A DNA stretch of 48,570 bases, taken from contig JAHFHZ010000001.1 in assembly GCA_023246715.1 (NCBI GenBank), positions 1-48,570 of the forward strand, given 5' to 3'. Source of the stretch: Candidatus Magasanikiibacteriota bacterium. Its GTDB lineage: Bacteria > Patescibacteriota > Patescibacteriia > Magasanikbacterales > GWA2-37-8. A model generated the notes under the pieces. That model saw nothing but the letters and a program-made list of their open reading frames with translations. It was not told where the DNA came from and did not search any database. Positions 37,855 through 46,983 of this stretch are shown here, in pieces (the first letter of the stretch is position 1; each line of letters opens with the position of its first letter). The translations under genes and the position numbers were made by a program.

Positions 37855-40800
37855 ATGAATGTAGTTACTTTGGGAAAGAAGACCCTCAGCTCGATTGTGG
37901 CTGTTTCCATGCTTCTCTCTTTGGTTGCCCCGGTACTTGCTGGTGTGGCGCAGGCCGAAAGCGTCTGCCCGACCCTCGTGCCTGGTGACCGGGTGAAAGT
38001 CAAGGGAAAAGCTCCGATTTATTCGGTAAACAACAAGCTCGAAGTCCTTTATTTCCCTTCTGGTTACGAACACGATACTTGGACTAACAGCTCGGTGAAC
38101 GGTTACGGTGGTTACATCACCATTACCCAAGCCTGCTTTGATTCTTTAAAAGTTCCGGCCGCTTATCCTGGAGCCGTGAACTTCCGCCCGGGTTCTTACG
38201 TGGTTAAACGCGATGCCTCTGATCAGCTCTACGTTGTGGAGCCGAACAACACGCTCGCCAAAATCACCCCGGCTGCTGCCGCAGCTCTCTATGGCGCTAA
38301 CTACAAAGTTCGCGTTATTGCAGACGCTTTCTGGCCGCACTATGTGAACCGCGGAGCCGACGTTACTGAAGGCAAAGCGCACCCTGGTATGCTCGTCAGA
38401 AATGGCGGCAAAATCTGGTATGTTGACAAGGACATGAAATTGCATGAAGTCACCACTGCGGGCATGACGGCCAATGATTTCTTGACTCGTTTCGTGTATA
38501 CGGTAGCGGACTCCGCTGTGGCTGGCCTCACTTTGGGTGATATGATCACTTCTGAGTGGGTAGCTGTAACGGATATGACCCAGAGCGGTGGCATTGTTGT
38601 CACCACCCCGCCGACCTCTTCTCCGGCCGGAACCCTCACGGTTTCCTTGGCCCCCGAGAATCCGGCTGGCGCGACCTTGGTTTCTGACACCGCTGACGGT
38701 GCTCAGGACATGGTTTCTGTCTTGAAACTGAACTTCACTGCCGGCAATGACGGCGACGTGCAAGTCAACGGCCTCAAGATCAAGAAGTCTGGTATTTCCG
38801 CTGACACTGATATCAGCAATCTGTACCTCTACGACAACGACATGAAGCTCGCTGGCAACCCCAGCACCGCTAATGGCGTGTTTACCTTCAGCAATGCCTC
38901 TGGCTTGTTCAAGGTAACGAAGGGTACTACCAAACAAATCACGGTGAAATTGTCCCTCAAGAACAATGTGGCTTCTTCGAAGACCATGCTGTTCTTCGTA
39001 GGTGCTTCGGAAGACGTAACTGTAGCAGGCGGATCCGTCGCGGGAACTTTCCCGATGAACGGTAACACCTTCTCGGTGGCTTCCGTAACCGACCTCGGTA
39101 AACTGGCCTTTACGACCGTTTCTCCGTCGTCCAATGGCACTGTTGATCCTGGAACCACGGGCTACGAGATCTGGAGATTTCAGGCTCTGAGCTCTGACCA
39201 GGACATGGAAGTCCGCAAACTTATGTTCACCATCGTTGGATCGGTGAATGTGGGCGACCTTAAGAACTTCTCGCTCTGGGATGGAGCCAAACAAATTGGC
39301 AGCACCGTTCTTGACATGGCTGCCGATAAGACGGTCACCATCAATTTGATGAGTGCCCCTTATGTGGTTACCAAAGGCCAGACCAAGAACCTGAGCTTGA
39401 AAGCCGACATCGTGAGCGGCACGACGCGCACTTTCCGCGCTTCGTTCCAGAACGGTTCGGACATAATGACTTACGATCGCAATTACAACGTGTACGTTAA
39501 AACCAACGGCACGGACAGCTTCACCATCGTGCAACCGGTTACCGGCAGCACCGCGGTGAACTACACCATCAATAGTGGAACTTTGACTCAGACTCTCGCG
39601 TCTGATTCCCCGACCGGCAACATTCCGGACGGCGCTACGAATGTTACACTTGCCAAATTCAAATGGACTGCCAATGGTGAAGACGTGAAAGTTTCTAGCT
39701 TGAGCGTTTCTTCCACCCTCAGCACGACCAGCGACATCTTGGCCAACGTACGCCTCTTGGTGGATGGTTCGCAGGTAGGTTCCACCGACACCAGTTTGAC
39801 TGGTAACGGCGCGGCCAGCAGCGACTGGGGTACCTTTGGTAACAGCTTCATCATCAAGGCGGGTACTTCCGTCGACGTGAAAGTAGTTGCCGATACCACT
39901 GATTCCACCATTGCGGCTAACGACACCATTATTGTTGGTTTGTCGGCTGGCTCGAGCAATGCCCAGGGCGTTGTTTCGCTGACCTCGATCAGCACTGTTG
40001 CTCAGAACGCCAACACCCTTACGGTGAAAACTGGCACGGTGACTGTCACCAAGAATCTCGCATTCGGTGACAAGACCTCGGCCAACCCGACCGGCGTAGT
40101 TAATCAGAGTGGATCAAAAATTGGTTCCTTCGTGGTTACCGCTGGCGCTGGTGAAGACGTAGAAGTCTCCCAGATCACCTTAACGGAAACTGCCAATACT
40201 TGTATTGGCACCTACATGCAGAACTTGGTTCTTAAGGATTCCGCCGGCAAACAGCTTGGCACTACCTACCCGAATCCTTCGAGCTCTTGTTCTACCGCCA
40301 ACACCTACACCTTCAATATTTCTCCGGCGGTAAAAGTGACCAACGGTGCTCAATACGTGGTTGATGTGTTTGCCGATTTGAAGGCGGGCTTCACCACGGC
40401 CAGCACTGCCTTGGTAAAACTTGATTCCGTAACCGCGACGGGTGTGCAAACCGGCAGCAGCGCCAGCGCTTCGTCGCAGGCTCTCAGCCTTCAGCACTCC
40501 TACATCTCCGGTTCCGGTGCCTACATGGTGCAGCTTGATACCGACACCCCAGTAGCAACCAACTTGCTCATGGGCGCGGCCGATCAGTTGCTTGGCAAGT
40601 TCAAAGTTACTGCCAGCACCACGGAAGCAATCAGCATTACCCAGTTGGTAATTAGCAACCGCATCAGCACTGGTGCCACTGGTACCTTGCAGAACATTCG
40701 TCTCTACGATGCCGAAACTGGCACCCAGATTGGCCCGGCTGTGGCGTCTTTTGACACCAGCAGCGCCACCGGTACTTTGGCCCACGCCGTGTTTACGAAC

Positions 40801-41574
40801 GTTGGCTTGAAAATCCCGGCTGGACAATCGAAGAGCTTGAATGTAAAAGCGGACATCGTGACCTACGCTGGTGGCGGCTTTAGCACCACTGGTCAGACCA
40901 CGAACTTGGCAATCTTGAAGTACTACACCGGCACCACTTCGGCGTTCACGTCGACTGGCGCGGCCTCTGGTTCTTCGTTGACCCCGACGGTTGTTAACGG
41001 TACTGTCGCCAGCGGCGTGGTACTCGCTAACCTCAATCTGGGCGCCGACAACTTGGTTGCCTATGCTACGACCAACACCCTGTATCGTGCGAAGCTGACG
41101 ACTGTCTGGGCGTCTGATGCTCCGTCTGGCGCTGCCTCTCCGGCTGCTGCCCAAACGGTAGCTAAATTCGTCATCCAGAACCAGGCGAACGCTGGACAAT
41201 ACTCGGCCACGGTTAGCCACATTAACTTTGACCTGTCCACCACGATCTCCAACTCGACTGATCGAGCTTTGACTCTGTATAAGGACTCCTTGAACACCAC
41301 CGCTCTTGGCACCACTTCGTGGATTGCCACTGGCGCTTCGGCTCAAAACTTCGGCGACACCGCCTTCACTGATGGTGGTATAACCGATGTTGAGATTTCC
41401 TCGGGTGCTTCCAAGACGTTCTTTGTCACTCTCGACACCACCAACGCGGCCTCTACCAAGAGCCTTTCTATCCGCATTGGTAGCAATGATGTTGTTTGGA
41501 GCGATGGCGTAAGCTCAAGTCTTACCGTCATGAGCCAGGACCTCCCGTTGCAGTACAAGACCTTCACCTACTAA
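37855..41574 (+). CDS. Very large S-layer-like surface protein
   Basis: A 1239-residue exported protein with a signal peptide (residues 1-36, ending VAQAES). Residues about 37-235 form the CPR-type surface module with VPGDRVKVKGKAPIYSV, VNFRPGSYVVKR, LYGANYKVRVIADAFWPHY and a similar second half. From about 260 to the end there are six or seven beta-sandwich repeats of about 120-150 residues, each with a KFK-x-EDV-like strand, an IRLYD-like strand and an AGQSKSLNVKADI-like strand. It is rich in Thr/Ser/Ala and almost lacks Cys. Codons are strongly biased to C-ending forms, the sign of very high expression. Expected to form the cell surface coat. Confidence 0.88.
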   Translation: MNVVTLGKKTLSSIVAVSMLLSLVAPVLAGVAQAESVCPTLVPGDRVKVKGKAPIYSVNNKLEVLYFPSGYEHDTWTNSSVNGYGGYITITQACFDSLKVPAAYPGAVNFRPGSYVVKRDASDQLYVVEPNNTLAKITPAAAAALYGANYKVRVIADAFWPHYVNRGADVTEGKAHPGMLVRNGGKIWYVDKDMKLHEVTTAGMTANDFLTRFVYTVADSAVAGLTLGDMITSEWVAVTDMTQSGGIVVTTPPTSSPAGTLTVSLAPENPAGATLVSDTADGAQDMVSVLKLNFTAGNDGDVQVNGLKIKKSGISADTDISNLYLYDNDMKLAGNPSTANGVFTFSNASGLFKVTKGTTKQITVKLSLKNNVASSKTMLFFVGASEDVTVAGGSVAGTFPMNGNTFSVASVTDLGKLAFTTVSPSSNGTVDPGTTGYEIWRFQALSSDQDMEVRKLMFTIVGSVNVGDLKNFSLWDGAKQIGSTVLDMAADKTVTINLMSAPYVVTKGQTKNLSLKADIVSGTTRTFRASFQNGSDIMTYDRNYNVYVKTNGTDSFTIVQPVTGSTAVNYTINSGTLTQTLASDSPTGNIPDGATNVTLAKFKWTANGEDVKVSSLSVSSTLSTTSDILANVRLLVDGSQVGSTDTSLTGNGAASSDWGTFGNSFIIKAGTSVDVKVVADTTDSTIAANDTIIVGLSAGSSNAQGVVSLTSISTVAQNANTLTVKTGTVTVTKNLAFGDKTSANPTGVVNQSGSKIGSFVVTAGAGEDVEVSQITLTETANTCIGTYMQNLVLKDSAGKQLGTTYPNPSSSCSTANTYTFNISPAVKVTNGAQYVVDVFADLKAGFTTASTALVKLDSVTATGVQTGSSASASSQALSLQHSYISGSGAYMVQLDTDTPVATNLLMGAADQLLGKFKVTASTTEAISITQLVISNRISTGATGTLQNIRLYDAETGTQIGPAVASFDTSSATGTLAHAVFTNVGLKIPAGQSKSLNVKADIVTYAGGGFSTTGQTTNLAILKYYTGTTSAFTSTGAASGSSLTPTVVNGTVASGVVLANLNLGADNLVAYATTNTLYRAKLTTVWASDAPSGAASPAAAQTVAKFVIQNQANAGQYSATVSHINFDLSTTISNSTDRALTLYKDSLNTTALGTTSWIATGASAQNFGDTAFTDGGITDVEISSGASKTFFVTLDTTNAASTKSLSIRIGSNDVVWSDGVSSSLTVMSQDLPLQYKTFTY

Positions 41575-41640
41575 TTTAGTAGTCTAGGCTTGGCTCACGA
41601 GAGTCCAACTCACCGTAGTCTGACGGTATTCAGACGAACG

Positions 41641-41680
41641 CCCCCCGCCCCGATTTATCGGTGGCGGGGGGTTGTTTTTT
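41641..41680 (+). terminator. Terminator of the S-layer-like gene
   Basis: CCCCCCGCC/GGCGGGGGG stem with an inner CCGAT/ATCGG, then TTGTTTTTT. Confidence 0.85.
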
Positions 41681-41700
41681 GATCAAGAAATTGGTATGCT
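41672..41700 (+). promoter_or_regulatory. Promoter of the first ligase gene, -35 inside the terminator T tract
   Basis: TTGTTT (41672-41677), 17-base spacer, TATGCT (41695-41700). It shares bases with the preceding terminator. Confidence 0.6.
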
Positions 41701-41723
41701 GAAGTGGTAATAAGCCTTTAATT

Positions 41724-43988
41724 ATGGGTAAAAATCGTTTAGTACAATTTATTAGTGCGGCATTATTCGCGCCGCTTTTTTTGCCCATTGCCTTTATTCC
41801 CGTTACGCTGTTCCCGTGGCATTTTGGCAAGACGATTTTATTTCAGGCGCTGGTGGAAATTATTTTGGTGTTGACCGTTGTTTTGATTGTTTATTTTCCC
41901 GAATGGCAACAGCGGTTGGCGCAAAGGCTGGCAAAATGGAATTGGATTGATATTACTGTGGTTGCCTGGCTGGCGGTGTTAACCATTACGGCCTTAACCG
42001 GGGTTAATTTTGACTTAAGTTTTTGGGGTAATCAAAGTCGCGCTAACGGTGTTTTTGCCTGGCTCCATTTTGGTGTCTGGTATTTTTTGCTGACTCTTTT
42101 TTTTACCACGCGCCAGGAGTGGCGGCGATTAGGCCTCGTGGCCATGGGTGTTGGGGTTTTGGCGGTGCTCAGCGCTTGGTTGCAGGATTATTTGCCGCTA
42201 GCCTGGCGAGGTAATTTTGGCTCGCGTTTTTCGGGAATTATTGGTAATTCAGGTTTTTTGGCTTCTTTTTTGGTAGCCGCGCTCGGCGTTGTGGCGATTG
42301 CTGGTTGCGCCAGCAACCGACAATGTGAGCGAAGAATTTTGCTGGCTGTGGCGGCGTTCTTTTTTATAACTATCTTACTCACGGCCAGCCGCGGCGCGGC
42401 GATTGGCCTTGGCGCTGGCGTGGTGGCTGCCGGTATTGCGGCGTTATTTTTGTTGCCAAGAGGGCGTCCGCGTACAGTAGCCGCGATAGGTATAGGGGGG
42501 CTGGTTTTGATCATGGTTTCGGTAGTTTTTTTGGCCCGGGTTGAAAGCGTTCGTCAGCGGTTTCCACAACTCGGATTTTTTGTTAATTTTTCAACCCAGA
42601 GTTCAACAGCCCAAACACGGTTAATGGCCTGGCAAAGCGCTTGGGAGGGGATTAAGGCCCGGCCGATCCAGGGTTGGGGTTGGGGAAATTTTGAAGTGAT
42701 TTTTCAACAATATTATAATCCTCAATTTTTACGATTTAGCTTTCAGGAAACGTTTTGGGACAAGCCGCATAATTTTTTGATTGAAACAGCTACAGCCGCT
42801 GGCTTATTTGGGTTTCTGGCATACCTGGGTTTATATGGCGCTTTATTGGCGCACGCGCTCCGGCCCGCCCAGGCTCCGGGAACCGCCGACGTCCATCGGG
42901 AACAATACTTACAGATCACCTTATTTGGAGCATTGATCGCGTACGCGGTACAGAATGTATTTATTTTTGAAACCTCGAATTCGTTGATGGCGTTCTTTTT
43001 TATCGCGGCGTTTGTAGCGACCCGTACAGCGACAAAAGGTTTTTCGGCGGCCGATGACGCGCGATTGGTCTCGCCGGGCCAACGGCGGGTTGCTTGGTGG
43101 CAAAACGCTGGGTTGGCACTGCTTACGTGCGGCTTGTTGGTTTCACTGTGGAAGGTGCATATTTTGCCCTTCAGAGCTTCGGGCGCAATGGCTCGGGCCG
43201 ACGCCGGGGTGACGTTGTCAAAAGTGCTTCTGAATGGGCAGCAGGCAGTTGGTTGGCCAACCTATCTGCGCTATGAAAATGCTATTTTGTTTACTAAGAA
43301 ATTTACTGAATTCGAGAAAGAGCATTCTGAATTAACGGTGGCTGACATTGCCAGGTTTGGTACGATAGTAACCAGCACGTTGGAAGAAGCCATTACACGC
43401 TACCCCGAGAATCCCACCTACCCGCTCTGGGCGGGAGAAGCCTACTTATCACTTGGTGAGCGCGTTGACGCGCGGTATCTTGATGATGCTGAACGCGTTT
43501 TGAAACGAGCCGAAACACTGGCGCCGCGCAAGCAAGAAATTCTTTTTTTATTAAGCCGCTTATACTTACTTAAGAGGGATTTCCCGTCCGCCGCGGCGGT
43601 GCAGCAGCGGGCCATAGACGTGGCGCCGGAAATTGCGGTGAGCCATTGGTTTTTGGCTTTGGTCCAAGTAGCGAGCGGCCAGGTGCCCCAGGCCTTATTG
43701 ACCGCACAGAAGGCCGAGGAGCTTGGTTTTGGCTTCACCACTAGCCACAAGTTGTATTTAGCAGATTTGTATGTACAGCAAAAAAATTATGGAAAAGTAA
43801 TTGAAATTTATCAAGGTTTACTTGAAGCCGAACCAGAAAATCTAAATTGGTATATTAAGCTGGCCACGGCCTACGCGGTGGCTGGCAATCGCGAAAAAGC
43901 GCAAGAAGTTTTGCGCCAGGGCATACAATTTTATCCGCCGCTCAAGGATCTGGCTAAGGATTTTATCAAGCAGTACCATTTAGAATAA
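41724..43988 (+). CDS. O-antigen ligase family (Wzy_C) membrane protein with TPR domain
   Basis: A 754-residue protein. The first ~480 residues hold about ten to twelve transmembrane helices with the Wzy_C core: a long periplasmic-type loop containing RLMAWQSAWEGIKARPIQGWGWGNF (here Arg and Gly-Trp-Gly) and then KPHNFLIETATAAGLFGF. Residues about 560-745 are tetratricopeptide repeats. Relatives transfer lipid-linked glycans to lipid A or to proteins (PglL type). Without an outer membrane, transfer to a surface protein is the likelier role (inference), supported by the S-layer-like gene directly upstream. Confidence 0.85.
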   Translation: MGKNRLVQFISAALFAPLFLPIAFIPVTLFPWHFGKTILFQALVEIILVLTVVLIVYFPEWQQRLAQRLAKWNWIDITVVAWLAVLTITALTGVNFDLSFWGNQSRANGVFAWLHFGVWYFLLTLFFTTRQEWRRLGLVAMGVGVLAVLSAWLQDYLPLAWRGNFGSRFSGIIGNSGFLASFLVAALGVVAIAGCASNRQCERRILLAVAAFFFITILLTASRGAAIGLGAGVVAAGIAALFLLPRGRPRTVAAIGIGGLVLIMVSVVFLARVESVRQRFPQLGFFVNFSTQSSTAQTRLMAWQSAWEGIKARPIQGWGWGNFEVIFQQYYNPQFLRFSFQETFWDKPHNFLIETATAAGLFGFLAYLGLYGALLAHALRPAQAPGTADVHREQYLQITLFGALIAYAVQNVFIFETSNSLMAFFFIAAFVATRTATKGFSAADDARLVSPGQRRVAWWQNAGLALLTCGLLVSLWKVHILPFRASGAMARADAGVTLSKVLLNGQQAVGWPTYLRYENAILFTKKFTEFEKEHSELTVADIARFGTIVTSTLEEAITRYPENPTYPLWAGEAYLSLGERVDARYLDDAERVLKRAETLAPRKQEILFLLSRLYLLKRDFPSAAAVQQRAIDVAPEIAVSHWFLALVQVASGQVPQALLTAQKAEELGFGFTTSHKLYLADLYVQQKNYGKVIEIYQGLLEAEPENLNWYIKLATAYAVAGNREKAQEVLRQGIQFYPPLKDLAKDFIKQYHLE

Positions 43989-44013
43989 TATTTTAATCAT
44001 CTATTGAAGATCT

Positions 44014-44703
44014 ATGAAAAAGAACTCTATATTATACGCGGTTGCCGCGGGAGTTGCCGGAGCGGCGTTGCTCGGTGCCCTGTGGTGGTTTGGGGCGCTG
44101 CCTTCGCAGAGGCAGTTATATTTGAAAATTAAAGATCAGCCAACCCTGGTAAGTTTGTTTGCTAAGGTGCAAGCTCAAGAACAACAGTTGAAAAAAACTC
44201 CTGATGACGCGGCTTTGTATATGGATTTGGCGCTTAATTGGAAAAGCCTCGGTCACCGCAGTAACGGTGTAACCGGTTTTTTTCGCAAATCTTTGGCGGT
44301 GTATGAAAAAGGCATTGCCAAATTTGGGAGCAAGAATATTTTATTTTATTTGAACGCCGGTAAAGTTGCGGAAGAGCTGCGCGATTACGCTAAAGCCGAA
44401 GAATATTTTAAGGCCGCGATTGAAATTTCACCAGCCGATGAAAACGGCTACTTGAGCCTGGCGGATTTGTATAGCTATAAAATGGGCAAAAGCGTGTCCG
44501 AAGTGGCGGCGGTATATAACCAGGGAGGCCCCAAAATGGCCGATCCCACAGCGCTTATTTGGGGGCGGGGGAGTTATTTGAAGCGGGTCGGGCAGTATGC
44601 CGCGGCATTACCGGATTATGAGGTACTAAGCAAAGCTTTTCCGGATAACCAGGGGTATAAAGATGCCATTGCCGAGATTAAGGCGAAATTGAATCAACAA
44701 TAG
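44014..44703 (+). CDS. Membrane-anchored TPR protein
   Basis: A 229-residue protein with an N-terminal transmembrane helix (about residues 7-29) and tetratricopeptide repeats from about 50 to 225 (KNILFYLNAGKVAEELRDYAKAEEYFKAA is the clearest, given here by its position 110-135). TPRs bind partner proteins. It follows the ligase-TPR gene by 25 bases, so it is probably in the same operon and may help assemble the glycosylation machinery. The coding end coincides with the boundary of a foreign fragment immediately downstream. Confidence 0.82.
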   Translation: MKKNSILYAVAAGVAGAALLGALWWFGALPSQRQLYLKIKDQPTLVSLFAKVQAQEQQLKKTPDDAALYMDLALNWKSLGHRSNGVTGFFRKSLAVYEKGIAKFGSKNILFYLNAGKVAEELRDYAKAEEYFKAAIEISPADENGYLSLADLYSYKMGKSVSEVAAVYNQGGPKMADPTALIWGRGSYLKRVGQYAAALPDYEVLSKAFPDNQGYKDAIAEIKAKLNQQ

Positions 44704-44853
44704 GTCGGACAAGACCACTAGATCACCGGGGACGTAGTTCTCGATGAGTCCGCCGGCGGCATTGGTGAGGATGACCCGCTTGCAGCCCGCCCGGATGGCG
44801 GTGCGCAGCAGGTGCACCGTTTGCCAGGTGGGGTACCCCTCGTAGCTGATTCG
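44704..44853 (-). pseudogene. Internal fragment of a purine nucleoside phosphorylase
   Basis: Fifty codons encode ISYEGYPTWQTV, RAGCKRVILTNAAGGL and VPGDLVVLSD, the central part of PNP (family PF01048) containing the phosphate/purine-site YEGY and TNAAGG motifs. No start, no N-terminal third and no C-terminal half exist. G/C-ending codons contrast with the flanks. It starts exactly at the base after the TPR gene's stop codon. A relic of horizontally acquired DNA. Confidence 0.7.
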
Positions 44854-44893
44854 TGCATTGTAGCAGGGAATTTTTTTTGACAAGTGACTTGGT

Positions 44894-44922
44894 TTGACCG
44901 TCGGCAGCAATTCCTTTACACT
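44894..44922 (+). promoter_or_regulatory. Promoter of the second ligase gene
   Basis: TTGACC (44894-44899), 17-base spacer, TACACT (44917-44922), about 30 bases before the ATG. Confidence 0.7.
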
Positions 44923-44958
44923 ATAAGGATAATCATACTTTAAAGCGATTTTTTACTT

Positions 44959-46983
44959 ATGAAAAAAATTGTTGAACAGGCAGTAAAAGCCTGCATTTAC
45001 TTGTCGTTTTTCGTGCCGTTGGTGATGTTGCCCTCATCGTTTATTTTTCCCTTTATCGTGCCTAAGGTATTGATTTTACGCTCATTGATCGAACTCATGC
45101 TTGGCGGGTACGGGTTATTGTTAATTATTAACTGGCAAGAATACCGACCACGCTTTACCCCGTTGAATATCGCTCTCGGGGTATTTTTACTTAGTTTTTT
45201 TGCTTCAACGTTCGCGGGGGTGGATTCGTACCATAGTTTTTGGGATAACCACGAACGCATGCTTGGTCTGTTTACCATCATGCATTATGTGGCGTACTAC
45301 TTCGTGGCCAGCGCGGTGTTTAAAAATTGGTCGGAATGGATGGTGGCCTTGAAAGTTTTTTTGGTGGCCGGTTCGGTCGTTATGCTCCTGGGAGTTTTCC
45401 AGCGTTTGGTGGATGACACTTTACTACTCAACCAAAGCGGCAGTCGCGTGGCCAGCACACTCGGCAACCCAATTTACGTTGGTGGTTACGGATTATTTTT
45501 ATTTTTTGTCGCGTTTTTATTGTTCATGAAAGAAAAAAATACCCTATGGCGCTGGTTGATAGGCGCTATGGGTACCCTCGCCTTTTTGGGAATGGTATTT
45601 AGCGGGACGCGCGGTTCGATGTTTGGTTTTTTGGCTGGTTTAGGAGCAGTGGCGGTGGGGTACGCTTTGGCGTTAAAGCATAATCCAAAAATTCGTTTAA
45701 CATTGGGCATTGTGGTAGCGGTCGGCCTGATGATTTTTGGCGGTTTGTATTTAAACCGAACAAATCCGCTGGTTCGCAATATCCCCACACTGGGCAATTT
45801 ATTAAATTCGTCCCTCTATTCTGGTACGGGAAGTACTCGGTTGATTGCCTGGCAGATCGCGCTCTCGGGCTGGAAGGAGCGGCCTATTTTTGGTTGGGGT
45901 CCGAATAACTTCTTCTATGTTTTTAATAAATACTATAATCCTAAATCACTTGAACATGGGTATGGTGAAACTTGGTTTGATAATGCCCACAACATAGTCT
46001 TGAACACCCTCGCGGTGCAAGGATCGTTTGGACTCTTGGCGTATTTGGGTATTTTTGCAATTGGTATTTTGGTTTTGTGGCAAACCAAAGAGCAGCGGGA
46101 CAGAAATCCACACCTGGTGGTAATTGGCAGCGCTTTTTTATTAGCGCATTTGTTGCATAATGTTACGGTTTTTGAAGATCCAACTTCATATTTATACTTT
46201 GTTTTCTGGCTGGCAATGCTTAATCGGCTGGCGAGCGCCGAAGCCTATGAAGCCCCGTATCCAGCCGATCGAAATACTGGTTCGGTTTCAGCGGTGGCCT
46301 GCGGTGTGGTGACCCTGTTTGCGGTATGCATCTTTAATTATCAGCCGGCTAAGGCCAACATGATGACTTTGGAGACCCTGCTGACCCTGAACCGCGATCC
46401 CGCGGCTGGATCAAAGGCCGTGGCAACCACGCTTACATTAAGTTCGCCGCATATTGATGATATTCGCAGTGACTTAGCGCGTGAAACAATCCAGTTGCTT
46501 GGCGCTAATTACAGCAAGCTGCCAGCGGATCTATCAATGGAATTATTTAATACAATGTACGCGGCACTGAAGCAGAATGTGGAATTGCATCCATTTGATA
46601 TTCGGAATTATTTGTATTTGGGGCAGTTTGGCCAGGTTGGGTACCTGTTGACCAAGGATTTAACTTATATGGTGGAAGCGGAAAAATATTTGTCGATTGG
46701 TTTAAGTTATACGCCGCGACGTCAACAGTTTTTGTACACGCTTGGGAATATTAAATTGCAACTTGGTAAAGCCAACGAAGCCGCCCAATTGTTACAGCAG
46801 GCTTTAAACGACAACCCACGCATTGCGGAATCGTATTGGAGGCTCGCCTATATTTATCATTTAGCCGGACAACCAGACCAGGCCAGGTTTTTACTGTTGC
46901 AAGCGCACGAAAAAGGCCTGACGTTTGATTCGCAAGGCCAGCAAGTAGAGAAATTGATTTGGGCGACGAGTACCGTTAAATAG
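44959..46983 (+). CDS. Second O-antigen ligase family (Wzy_C) membrane protein with TPR domain
   Basis: A 674-residue paralogue of the 754-residue protein upstream, with the same order: about twelve helices, a periplasmic loop with RLIAWQIALSGWKERPIFGWGPNNF-like ending (Arg, then FGWGPNNF) and NAHNIVLNTLAVQGSFGLLAY, then TPR repeats from about 530 to 670. Two paralogues in one cluster suggest two acceptor or glycan specificities, one possibly a polymerase (Wzy) and one a ligase. It has its own promoter after the PNP relic. The frame ends eight bases inside the end of the convergent glycosyltransferase. Confidence 0.85.
   Translation: MKKIVEQAVKACIYLSFFVPLVMLPSSFIFPFIVPKVLILRSLIELMLGGYGLLLIINWQEYRPRFTPLNIALGVFLLSFFASTFAGVDSYHSFWDNHERMLGLFTIMHYVAYYFVASAVFKNWSEWMVALKVFLVAGSVVMLLGVFQRLVDDTLLLNQSGSRVASTLGNPIYVGGYGLFLFFVAFLLFMKEKNTLWRWLIGAMGTLAFLGMVFSGTRGSMFGFLAGLGAVAVGYALALKHNPKIRLTLGIVVAVGLMIFGGLYLNRTNPLVRNIPTLGNLLNSSLYSGTGSTRLIAWQIALSGWKERPIFGWGPNNFFYVFNKYYNPKSLEHGYGETWFDNAHNIVLNTLAVQGSFGLLAYLGIFAIGILVLWQTKEQRDRNPHLVVIGSAFLLAHLLHNVTVFEDPTSYLYFVFWLAMLNRLASAEAYEAPYPADRNTGSVSAVACGVVTLFAVCIFNYQPAKANMMTLETLLTLNRDPAAGSKAVATTLTLSSPHIDDIRSDLARETIQLLGANYSKLPADLSMELFNTMYAALKQNVELHPFDIRNYLYLGQFGQVGYLLTKDLTYMVEAEKYLSIGLSYTPRRQQFLYTLGNIKLQLGKANEAAQLLQQALNDNPRIAESYWRLAYIYHLAGQPDQARFLLLQAHEKGLTFDSQGQQVEKLIWATSTVK

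Noticed and set aside
38146-41346. Long minus-strand frames inside the S-layer-like gene (462 and 388 aa)
   Set aside because: Antisense shadows caused by strongly biased codons of the real plus-strand gene.
44626-44910. A full gene for a PNP-like protein
   Set aside because: Only the central ~50 codons are homologous; the rest is antisense to the TPR gene or intergenic.
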